From Deltaproteobacteria bacterium (GTDB lineage: Bacteria; Desulfobacterota; Deferrimicrobia; Deferrimicrobiales; Deferrimicrobiaceae), in NCBI GenBank assembly GCA_017889845.1, contig JAGGAJ010000132.1, forward strand, positions 1 to 5,148: a DNA stretch of 5,148 bases, read 5' to 3'. Below the pieces are notes generated by a model. The model had not been told where the DNA came from, ran no database searches, and saw nothing but the letters and a program-made list of their open reading frames with translations. The translations under genes were made by a program, and so were the position numbers. This document shows, in pieces, positions 1 to 5,134 of the stretch (within the stretch, counting starts at the first letter, position 1; each line of letters begins with the position of its first letter).

Positions 1-1
1 C

Positions 2-169
2 CGGAACCCGGTCCTCGACACCCTGGTCCTCGCCCGCCGGACCGGACGGTTCCGGTCGCACTCCCTCCCCGTAATCTGCCGCGAGCTGGGCATCGGCGAG
101 TCGTTCCACCGCGCGGAGGCGGACGCCTGGGCCGCCGGGAGACTCCTTCTCCACCTCACGGGACCATAG
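2..169 (+). CDS. DnaQ-like 3'-5' exonuclease, C-terminal fragment (5' end outside window)
   Basis: The frame opens at the window edge and stops at TAG 167-169, leaving 55 residues. Near its start it reads NPVLDTLVLARR, which matches the segment following the second catalytic motif in DEDDh exonucleases. It then has HSLPVICRELGI and FHRAEADA. The last is the HxAxxD signature (His36 and Asp41 of the fragment), which supplies the last two metal/catalytic residues of the DnaQ/epsilon exonuclease fold. The protein is therefore probably a proofreading-type or stand-alone 3'-5' exonuclease, possibly fused to N-terminal domains that cannot be seen here. It ends soon after the exonuclease fold, so there is no polymerase or helicase domain downstream. 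It converges on the minus-strand gene ending at 274. Assignment to DNA polymerase III epsilon itself, rather than a paralogue, is not possible from this piece. Confidence 0.8.
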   Translation, partial: RNPVLDTLVLARRTGRFRSHSLPVICRELGIGESFHRAEADAWAAGRLLLHLTGP

Positions 170-182
170 CCGCAACAGGCGA

Positions 183-268
183 CTTACAATAGGGGACGTA
201 GCTGGAAGCTTACAATTCCACGGTGAGTTTCAACTTTTGTAAGTATCAGCTACGTCCCGGTTTGTAAG
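183..268. repeat. Long nested palindrome with four CTTACAA/TTGTAAG heptamers (REP/MITE-like)
   Basis: The core is a perfect 12-bp inverted repeat, GGGACGTAGCTG at 193-204 and CAGCTACGTCCC at 247-258. An inner stem pairs CTTACAA 209-215 with TTGTAAG 237-243, and an outer stem pairs CTTACAA 183-189 with TTGTAAG 262-268. The heptamer thus occurs twice directly and twice inverted. The two arms (33 and 32 bases) have 26 paired positions, interrupted by a 3x3 and a 4x3 internal loop, with a 21-base apical loop. It fills the gap between two convergent genes. Neither side has a T-tract, so it is not a standard intrinsic terminator, though such a hairpin could still stop or protect transcripts from both sides. 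A repetitive extragenic palindrome or miniature mobile element is the best explanation; this is inference. Confidence 0.75.
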
Positions 269-273
269 GGGGG

Positions 274-1404
274 TTAGCGGGAAACCTTCCGCTTCTGCGT
301 CACCTTGCCCGCGCCTACGGCCCTCCGGTACGCGCGCGTCATGGAGGCGAGCATCTCCCCGCGCCGGTCGTAGAGACGCTTCCTGGGCCGCTTCCCCACG
401 CGGTCGAACACGTAGGCGCACAGCAGCGGCAGGGCCACGGTCGAGTCGAGGTAGCACACCACCGTGTCCGGCAGCCGGTCCGGGTCCACCTTCCCCCAGG
501 AGACCGCCTCCGACGGGGTGGCGCCCGAAAGCCCGCCGGTGTCGGGGCGGGCGTCGGTGATCTGGAGGAAGTAGTCGTGCCCTTTCTCGTCGAGGCCGAG
601 AACCTCCTGGATCTGCGGTTCCGTCTGGAGGATGAAGTTCTTCGGCGATCCGCCGCCGGCTATCCACACGCCGCTCTTCCCGCCGCGCCGCTTCGCGTCG
701 TAGACGATCGCGGCCGTCTCGTTCACGTCGAGGGAGACGTCGAACCGCACGCCTCTCCCGCCCAGGCGCATGGCGGCCACGTTCATCCCGATGGAGGAGT
801 CGCCCGGCGAGGAGGTGTAGACGGGCACGCCGTACCGCCACGCAGCCGCCAGCACGCTGACCTCCCCGCTCCCCAGCGCCTTCTCCCGCTCCGCCATGTA
901 CCGCCCGAGGCGGTAATGGAACTCCGCCGTGCCCATCTCCGCCTGGAACTCCGGCAGGTCCAGCACCCGCCGGAAGAAGGCGTCCGTGTCGAGTAGCACG
1001 TCGTAGGCGAAGAGGACGTCGTAGATGCGCACCACCCCCTCCTCCCGCAGCACGCGGTCGTCGAGGAACGGCGAGCCGGCGTGCATCGGGAGCCCTAGGC
1101 CGAAGTGGGCGTCGTGGTAGAGGTTCGCGCCGGTGGAGACGACCCAGTCGACGAACCCCGCCTTGAGGAGCGGCACCAGGCACGACACGCCCAGCCCCGC
1201 CGGGGTGAGCGCCCCGGTCAGGGACAGGCCGACGGTCACTCCCGGCCGCAACATCCGCTCGGCCAGCAGCCGCGCCCCTTCCCGCAACCGGCCCGCGTTG
1301 TAGGCGAGGAAGGTCCGCTCCACGAGGTCCGAGGCGGCCGCCCTGCGCCCCACCGGCGGGGGAAGGATGCGCGCCCCCGAAAGGAACCTGGAACGTTTCG
1401 CCAT
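274..1404 (-). CDS. Deoxyhypusine synthase-family protein (NAD-dependent aminobutyl transferase family)
   Basis: This 376-aa protein has the length and motif order of deoxyhypusine synthases (eukaryotic enzyme about 369 aa). Those enzymes use NAD to move the aminobutyl group of spermidine onto a lysine; relatives make homospermidine. Visible motifs are STGANLYHD (90-98), TSSPGDSSIGM (197-207), AGGGSPKNF (249-257) and GLSGATPSEAVSWGK (291-305). Lys305 in SWGK corresponds to the lysine that forms the enzyme-imine intermediate (Lys329 in human). Where the human enzyme has KHH, this one has Lys255-Asn256-Phe257, so a conserved active-site histidine is absent. The ATG at 1404 is chosen because AAGGAG lies 8 bases upstream; the frame stays open for 78 more codons, but that stretch is unlike the family. 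The C-terminus is basic. Bacteria lack eIF5A, so the acceptor is unknown; polyamine synthesis is the leading guess. Family membership is secure, substrate is not. Confidence 0.93.
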   Translation of the reverse strand: MAKRSRFLSGARILPPPVGRRAAASDLVERTFLAYNAGRLREGARLLAERMLRPGVTVGLSLTGALTPAGLGVSCLVPLLKAGFVDWVVSTGANLYHDAHFGLGLPMHAGSPFLDDRVLREEGVVRIYDVLFAYDVLLDTDAFFRRVLDLPEFQAEMGTAEFHYRLGRYMAEREKALGSGEVSVLAAAWRYGVPVYTSSPGDSSIGMNVAAMRLGGRGVRFDVSLDVNETAAIVYDAKRRGGKSGVWIAGGGSPKNFILQTEPQIQEVLGLDEKGHDYFLQITDARPDTGGLSGATPSEAVSWGKVDPDRLPDTVVCYLDSTVALPLLCAYVFDRVGKRPRKRLYDRRGEMLASMTRAYRRAVGAGKVTQKRKVSR

Positions 1405-1412
1405 CGTTTCTG

Positions 1413-1418
1413 CTCCTT
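1413..1418 (-). promoter_or_regulatory. Ribosome binding site of the deoxyhypusine synthase-family gene
   Basis: On the minus strand this reads AAGGAG, 8 bases before the ATG at 1404-1402. It decides the start against the longer open frame that continues to 1638. Confidence 0.85.
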
Positions 1419-1518
1419 CCCGAATCCCTGGCCGGTTCGAGGGTTGCTTTCCCAAAGACGGAGGACCAGAAGCGGCCGAAGGCCGGACCGTCGGCGGGAA
1501 CAGCCTCCCGGCTACCGC

Positions 1519-1524
1519 ATTATA
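1519..1524 (-). promoter_or_regulatory. Candidate -10 box for the deoxyhypusine synthase-family gene
   Basis: The minus strand reads TATAAT, a perfect sigma-70 -10 hexamer, in a GC-rich background. No good -35 lies 16-18 bases upstream (the bases there are T-rich, not TTGACA). If used, transcription would start near 1512 and give a leader of about 108 bases. Confidence 0.4.
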
Positions 1525-1641
1525 CGCCAGACCTTTCGGGGAAAATATATCGCCAATGTGTCCGAAGTTTTGCCACTCCTGGCCTACCCTTTTCGAGGCA
1601 GAAAAGCCACGAACGGTTCTCGTGTGCCGGATACCCAAACG

Positions 1642-1668
1642 GTTTCGCCAATATACAACGTGCGAAAC
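1642..1668. promoter_or_regulatory. Inverted repeat GTTTCGC-N13-GCGAAAC, possible operator
   Basis: GTTTCGC at 1642-1648 and GCGAAAC at 1662-1668 are perfect inverted copies whose centres are 20 bp apart, about two helical turns. They lie in the AT-rich part of the divergent gap, upstream of the zinc-ribbon gene. The geometry suits a dimeric regulator. I do not recognise the motif as the site of a known family. Confidence 0.4.
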
Positions 1669-1740
1669 GGATTATAAAACAGAAGGAATATTTCTTGCTT
1701 GATAATTTGGACCCATACCCTGTTCCGGACCGACACATTC

Positions 1741-1746
1741 GGGGAG
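1741..1746 (+). promoter_or_regulatory. Ribosome binding site of the zinc-ribbon gene
   Basis: GGGGAG ends 5 bases before the ATG at 1752. It favours this ATG over the in-frame TTG at 1695, which would add 19 residues unlike a zinc-ribbon N-terminus. Confidence 0.65.
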
Positions 1747-1751
1747 AAACG

Positions 1752-2441
1752 ATGGAAGGGAACCCGGTATCCATCCGGTGCGATGCATGCGGTGCCCGTT
1801 TCCGTTTCGACCGGGCCTTGATAGCGGGATACCAGGGTGCGCGTTTCCGATGCCGTCGGTGCGGCCATCCGATCGTCGTGTCCGTCCCGGTTGAACCGTC
1901 CACCCCGCAGGAACGCGTCTTTTCCGGTTTCCGGGCAAATCCCCGGGAGCCGCTGTCCTTCCCGAATGCGGATCCGCCTCCTGCCGTGGGGAGGGAACCC
2001 GTCGCGATGCGGTCGGTGCGATCCGCCCCCATGGCCGTTTCGGTCGCGGAGGAATTGCCGGCCGTGGAGCCGATGTCGGACAACCTCGTGGACCTTCTCC
2101 GCTTCCGGGAGTCGTACCGGCTCCGGCCGATCTCCGACACCATGGACATCTCTGGCAGGATCCGCACGGAGATTCCCATTGCGGTTCCCCGACGTGCGGA
2201 AATCGTAGCGGAAGTCCCCGCAACCGATGTTCCCGCTTCCCGGATGCCGAAGGATTCCCTTACCCGGTGGCAACCCGGCATCCTCGAAGAGGAGTTCCTC
2301 TGGAGGGTACCGGAACCCCGGGAACAGTCCAACGTCTACCTTGCGGTGAAGATGACCCTCTTTTTCACCCTTACGGGGGCGGCAGCCGTATACCTCGGAT
2401 TCAACCTGTTCCTGGCCCTCGTATCCTGGGCGATCGGGTAA
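1752..2441 (+). CDS. MJ0042-type zinc-ribbon protein with C-terminal membrane anchor
   Basis: The 229-aa product starts with a zinc ribbon of the MJ0042/zinc_ribbon_4-5 kind: Cys10-x2-Cys13 and Cys34-x2-Cys37, with RFRFDRALI between them and a basic RCRRCG at the second knuckle. The middle (about 45-195) is low in hydrophobic structure, rich in Pro, Arg, Glu and Val, and looks disordered. The last 30 residues, from AVKMTLFF to LVSWAIG, form one hydrophobic span, so the protein is probably tail-anchored in the inner membrane with the zinc ribbon in the cytoplasm. Proteins of this build are common in deltaproteobacteria and myxobacteria, mostly with no assigned role. The gene ends 30 bases before the sigma-54 activator on the same strand, so the two may form an operon and the protein could be a sensory or scaffold partner; that is inference. 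Its codon use looks less GC-biased than that of the flanking genes. Confidence 0.85.
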   Translation: MEGNPVSIRCDACGARFRFDRALIAGYQGARFRCRRCGHPIVVSVPVEPSTPQERVFSGFRANPREPLSFPNADPPPAVGREPVAMRSVRSAPMAVSVAEELPAVEPMSDNLVDLLRFRESYRLRPISDTMDISGRIRTEIPIAVPRRAEIVAEVPATDVPASRMPKDSLTRWQPGILEEEFLWRVPEPREQSNVYLAVKMTLFFTLTGAAAVYLGFNLFLALVSWAIG

Positions 2442-2459
2442 TGGATTCGGCGAGTACGC

Positions 2460-2465
2460 TATAAT
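2460..2465 (+). promoter_or_regulatory. TATAAT just upstream of the activator's GTG start
   Basis: A perfect TATAAT ends 6 bases before the GTG at 2472. If it works as a -10 box, transcription would begin at or next to the start codon and give a leaderless message. No clear -35 is present at 16-18 bases, and there is no TGn extension, so the assignment is uncertain. It could be chance. Confidence 0.35.
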
Positions 2466-2471
2466 CCCCGT

Positions 2472-4088
2472 GTGACCGAACATCGATCCCCCGAGAAGGC
2501 GGAGATCGCGGCCATCCACGAGGTGGCCAAGATCCTCACTTCCACGCAGAACCTCGAGCGCGCGCTGGGGACCACCCTCCGGACCCTGCAGAGCTTCCTG
2601 GGATTCGACCGAGCCGCCATCTTCCGCCCCGACGAGGCCACCCGGGAGATCCGGATGGAGATCGCCTCCGGCTACTCGGCGGAACAGCGCGAGCGCGCGC
2701 GATACGTCTGGGGAGAGGGGATCGTCGGGAAGACGATGAAGACGGGGAGCCCCATCGCCCTCCCGGACGTGCGGAAGGAACCTTCCTTCCTGGACAAGAC
2801 CCGCGCCCACGGGAAACCCTCCGACGGTCCGCTCTCCTACCTCTCCGTGCCCATCCGGATCGGGGCCGAGACGCTGGGGGTCCTCACCGCCGAGCGGATC
2901 GGGCGCACGGGCACGCAGGCGCTGGAGGGGGACGGCCGCACCCTCGCCGTGGTCGGATGCCTCATCGGCCAGGCGCTGAAGCTCCACAAGGCGATCGAGC
3001 GGCTCCAGGACGAGTTCCAGCGACAGCGGCAGGAGTTCGAGAAGACGATCCGGAAGACGTACCGGATCGAGAACATCGTGGGGCAGAGCAAGCGGATGCA
3101 GGAGGTGTTCGCCGCGGTGACCAGCGTGGCCTCCTCCCGCGCCACGGTCCTGCTGCGCGGCGAGAGCGGGACCGGGAAGGAGATGATCGCCCGTGCGATC
3201 CACCAGGGGGGACCCCGCGCCGAGCGACCCTTCGTCGCCGTGAACTGCGCCGCGCTCCCTGAGACGCTCCTGGAGTCCGAGCTGTTCGGCCACAAGCGGG
3301 GCGCGTTCACCGGGGCGGTCGAGGAGCGGAAGGGGCGCTTCGAGGAGGCGTCGGGGGGGACGATCTTCCTCGACGAGATCGGCGACATCCCGCTCCCGAC
3401 GCAGGTCAAGCTGCTTCGCGTGCTGCAGGAGCGGAAGTTCGAGCGCCTCGGCGAGAACCGGTCCGTCCCCGTGGACGTGCGGATCATCGCGGCCACGAAC
3501 GCGGACCTGGAACGGATGGTGACCGCCGGCACGTTCCGGGAGGACCTGTATTACCGCCTGAACGTGATCCCCATATTCCTCCCCCCGCTGCGGGACCGCC
3601 GGGAGGACATCCTCCCGTTGACGGAGCATTTCCTGGAGCGGTTCAACCGGGAGCACGGGAAAGGGGTGACCTTCTCGAAGGACGCCCTCGACCTGCTCCT
3701 CGAGTACCGCTGGACGGGGAACGTGCGGGAGCTGGAGAACCTCGTGGAGCGCACGGTGGTGATGGCGAAGGCTCCGGTCGCCCAGGCGCAGGACCTCCCC
3801 CGGGCGATCCGCGTATCCCCCTCACCGCCGGCAACGGGAGCCTACGGGCAACCCCTCGTGTCCCTGGCTCCAGGCCCTTCCGCGCCTCCGGAGGGGTCCG
3901 CGCACGCCGGCGCGGGCGGGAAGCCCCGCGCCGAGTATCTCAAGGAGCTGGAGCGCGAGGAGTTGCGCAGGGCGCTGGAAACCGCCGGGTGGGTCATCAC
4001 GCGGGCAGGGAAGGTGCTCGGGTGGACACCCCGCCAGGTTGCCTACAAGATGAAGAAGCACCGCCTGTCGTCCCCCTGGAAAGGATGA
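2472..4088 (+). CDS. nifA: NifA-type sigma-54-dependent transcriptional activator (GAF - AAA+ - Fis HTH)
   Basis: This 538-aa bacterial enhancer-binding protein is complete. An N-terminal GAF sensor domain (about 8-170) is followed by a charged, coiled-coil-like linker (about 168-200). The AAA+ domain has Walker A GESGTGKE (230-237), the sigma-54-contacting GAFTGA loop (277-282), Walker B TIFLDE (297-302), sensor I ATN (341-343), arginine-finger candidates Arg356 and Arg362, and sensor II GNVRE (Arg419). A Pro/Ala/Gly-rich linker (about 445-485) leads to the Fis-type helix-turn-helix (about 488-532), whose AGWV...LGWTPRQVAYKMKKH resembles NifA. All ATPase motifs look intact, so it should remodel sigma-54 RNA polymerase. 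The linker has no cysteines, unlike oxygen-responsive rhizobial NifA. The GTG start fits because the GAF domain begins at once; no Shine-Dalgarno sequence precedes it. NifA-like sites and a -24/-12 promoter follow directly downstream. The symbol rests on architecture and the C-terminus; a NifA-like paralogue controlling other nitrogen genes is equally possible. Confidence 0.9.
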   Translation: MTEHRSPEKAEIAAIHEVAKILTSTQNLERALGTTLRTLQSFLGFDRAAIFRPDEATREIRMEIASGYSAEQRERARYVWGEGIVGKTMKTGSPIALPDVRKEPSFLDKTRAHGKPSDGPLSYLSVPIRIGAETLGVLTAERIGRTGTQALEGDGRTLAVVGCLIGQALKLHKAIERLQDEFQRQRQEFEKTIRKTYRIENIVGQSKRMQEVFAAVTSVASSRATVLLRGESGTGKEMIARAIHQGGPRAERPFVAVNCAALPETLLESELFGHKRGAFTGAVEERKGRFEEASGGTIFLDEIGDIPLPTQVKLLRVLQERKFERLGENRSVPVDVRIIAATNADLERMVTAGTFREDLYYRLNVIPIFLPPLRDRREDILPLTEHFLERFNREHGKGVTFSKDALDLLLEYRWTGNVRELENLVERTVVMAKAPVAQAQDLPRAIRVSPSPPATGAYGQPLVSLAPGPSAPPEGSAHAGAGGKPRAEYLKELEREELRRALETAGWVITRAGKVLGWTPRQVAYKMKKHRLSSPWKG

Positions 4089-4114
4089 CCCCCGGGACGC
4101 GATCCCGCCATTGA

Positions 4115-4130
4115 TGTAGATTTACCGACA
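4115..4130 (+). promoter_or_regulatory. NifA-type upstream activator sequence (TGT-N10-ACA)
   Basis: TGT at 4115-4117 and ACA at 4128-4130 are 10 bases apart with T at the internal consensus position, fitting the NifA site TGT-N4-T-N5-ACA. It is centred about 146 bases before the predicted sigma-54 start, a usual distance for enhancer-bound NifA, and starts 26 bases after the activator's own stop codon. The motif is short, so a chance match is possible; position and context raise its weight. Confidence 0.55.
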
Positions 4131-4144
4131 ATATTGTCGCGACA
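4126..4144. promoter_or_regulatory. Overlapping palindromes CGACAATATTGTCG and TGTCGCGACA, likely activator binding site
   Basis: Positions 4126-4139 form a perfect 14-bp palindrome and 4135-4144 a perfect 10-bp one. They share TGTCG, so the element has three CGACA half-sites in alternating orientation. It overlaps the right half of the TGT-N10-ACA motif. Neither palindrome has a loop or a T-tract, so they suit protein binding better than termination. Being about 100 bases upstream of the -24 box, they fit an enhancer for a Fis-HTH activator. Confidence 0.5.
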
Positions 4145-4241
4145 CAGAACGAGGGGCACCCGCCCTCCCTGCCGGTCCCTCCCCCCTGTTTTCCGTTTCC
4201 TTCCGGGGACTTCACCCCCGCCGCGCCGGCACTTCCCCAGG

Positions 4242-4258
4242 TTGGCACGGCGGATGCT
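4242..4258 (+). promoter_or_regulatory. Sigma-54 (-24/-12) promoter of the exported-protein gene
   Basis: The sequence reads TTGGCACG, four bases, then ATGCT. Against the consensus YTGGCACG-N4-TTGCW this matches all eight bases of the -24 element and four of five in the -12 element. The invariant GG (4244-4245) and GC (4256-4257) are exactly 10 bases apart. Transcription should start near 4268-4269, leaving a leader of about 35 bases before the ATG at 4304. Confidence 0.8.
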
Positions 4259-4291
4259 CCTCCACCGGCAAGCACGACATATTCTCCGTGC

Positions 4292-4298
4292 AAGGAGG
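4292..4298 (+). promoter_or_regulatory. Ribosome binding site of the exported-protein gene
   Basis: AAGGAGG, a full Shine-Dalgarno core, lies 5 bases before the ATG at 4304 and fixes that start. Confidence 0.85.
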
Positions 4299-4303
4299 GC
4301 ATC

Positions 4304-5134
4304 ATGAACAAGCGCAGCAGGATCATCCGGGGGATCGGCGTCTCTCTCGCGGCGTTCGCCCTGTGCGGGATCGTGGCGAGTGTCGCGTCCGCCACCCCGT
4401 CCACACAGATCTGGATCCCCTCCACGGACATCCAGCCGTTCAAGACGGTACACCTCGGGGTCGACACGTACATCCGGACCAGCGACGAGCCGTCCGGCGT
4501 CAACGCCCCGCCCTTCACCGACCTGGGCGTGACCGTCGGCGTCCTCCCCTGGCAGAAGTTCCAGGCGGAGGTCGGGATCGACCTGCAGTATGGCGGCTTC
4601 AACACCTCCGCGGGCCTCGACGGCCACCCCCTCTACTTCAACGCGAAGGTGGGGATCCCCGAGGACGCCTACTTCAAGTGGCAGCCGGCTGTTGCCTTCG
4701 GCGGATACAACTTCGGCACGAAGTCGGGGAACCTCGACGAGTCGACCGGGGCGTACACGAAGACCGGCACGAACGCCAACATCTGGTACGGCCTCGTCGC
4801 CAAGACACTCCCCGTCGCCGGGCGGTTCTCCGTCGGCTACTACGGGCTGAACAAGAAGGCGTCCGTGGCCACCGTGTACGACGCCGCCGGGGCGAAAGGG
4901 GACGACGCCGGAATCCTGGCGTCCTGGGACCGCACGATGACCGAGATCTCCGAGAAGCTCTGGGTGGCCGTCGACTACCAGGGAGGGAAGAACGCCTACG
5001 GCGCGACCAGCTTCGGCGTCTCCTGGGCCTTCGCCAAGAACGTGAGCGTCATCCTGGGCTACGACATCTACAACAACAAGGACCGGGCGGGGCAGAACAC
5101 CGCCACCGTACAGCTCGACATCAATTTCCCGTAA
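4304..5134 (+). CDS. Exported protein, probable outer-membrane beta-barrel, sigma-54-controlled
   Basis: The 276-aa product opens with a clear Sec signal peptide: basic MNKRSRIIRG, a hydrophobic core around 11-25, and a likely cut after ASA at residue 30. Cys21 is not in a lipobox, so it is not a lipoprotein. The mature part is rich in aromatic residues and Gly, with alternating strand-like stretches such as TVHLGVDTYIRT, DLGVTVGVLP, KFQAEVGIDLQYGG, LYFNAKVGIP, RFSVGYYGLN, TSFGVSWAFAK and VSVILGYDIY. It ends in TVQLDINFP, a pattern typical of the closing strand of an outer-membrane barrel. The size would suit roughly 10-12 strands. No catalytic motif is visible and I do not recognise a named family. 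A sigma-54 promoter and NifA-like sites precede it, and only 14 bases follow the stop before the window ends, so it may head an operon. A nitrogen-linked uptake or channel role is inference from control alone. Confidence 0.85.
   Translation: MNKRSRIIRGIGVSLAAFALCGIVASVASATPSTQIWIPSTDIQPFKTVHLGVDTYIRTSDEPSGVNAPPFTDLGVTVGVLPWQKFQAEVGIDLQYGGFNTSAGLDGHPLYFNAKVGIPEDAYFKWQPAVAFGGYNFGTKSGNLDESTGAYTKTGTNANIWYGLVAKTLPVAGRFSVGYYGLNKKASVATVYDAAGAKGDDAGILASWDRTMTEISEKLWVAVDYQGGKNAYGATSFGVSWAFAKNVSVILGYDIYNNKDRAGQNTATVQLDINFP

Larger units (their letters stand above)
1405..1751. other. Divergent intergenic region, 347 bp
   Basis: This gap separates the minus-strand deoxyhypusine synthase-family gene from the plus-strand zinc-ribbon gene. 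I see no convincing gene in it. On the minus side it holds a TATAAT and a GC-rich leader with a small hairpin (CGGCC 1473-1477 with GGCCG 1481-1485). On the plus side it turns AT-rich from about 1630, with a 7-bp inverted repeat (1642-1668) and -10-like hexamers TATAAA (1673-1678) and GATAAT (1701-1706). Neither of these hexamers has a good -35 at normal spacing. The leader was compared by eye with common riboswitch consensus strings and nothing matched well. Confidence 0.6.

Noticed and set aside
226..236. CRISPR repeat fragment (GTTTCAAC)
   Set aside because: It occurs once, with no regular spacing or second copy.
183..279. Integron attC site
   Set aside because: Despite the imperfect palindrome and a nearby GTTAGCG, the paired R'' and R' core sites in the required positions are absent, and there is no integrase or cassette context.
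1405..1512. Cobalamin-type or other riboswitch in the leader of the deoxyhypusine synthase-family gene
   Set aside because: Only a short stretch (GCTGTTCCCGCC on the minus strand) faintly recalls a cobalamin riboswitch; the B12 box and remaining conserved segments are missing.
1571..1586. Sigma-54-like site on the minus strand (TGGCA at its 5' end) upstream of the deoxyhypusine synthase-family gene
   Set aside because: The -12 half lacks the required GC 10 bases after GG, so the match is partial only.
1405..1638. N-terminal extension of the deoxyhypusine synthase-family protein to an upstream ATG
   Set aside because: The extension has no resemblance to the family, would span the TATAAT and leader, and the internal ATG at 1404 has a strong AAGGAG.
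1584..3656. A 690-codon open frame on the minus strand opposite the zinc-ribbon and activator genes
   Set aside because: It is antisense to clear AAA+ domain motifs, its protein is low-complexity Arg/Gly/Pro/Leu/Asp-rich, and it has no family signature; it is a high-GC shadow frame.
4093..4107. Hairpin CGGGA-CGCGA-TCCCG after the activator stop as an intrinsic terminator
   Set aside because: The stem is only 5 bp and no T-tract follows.
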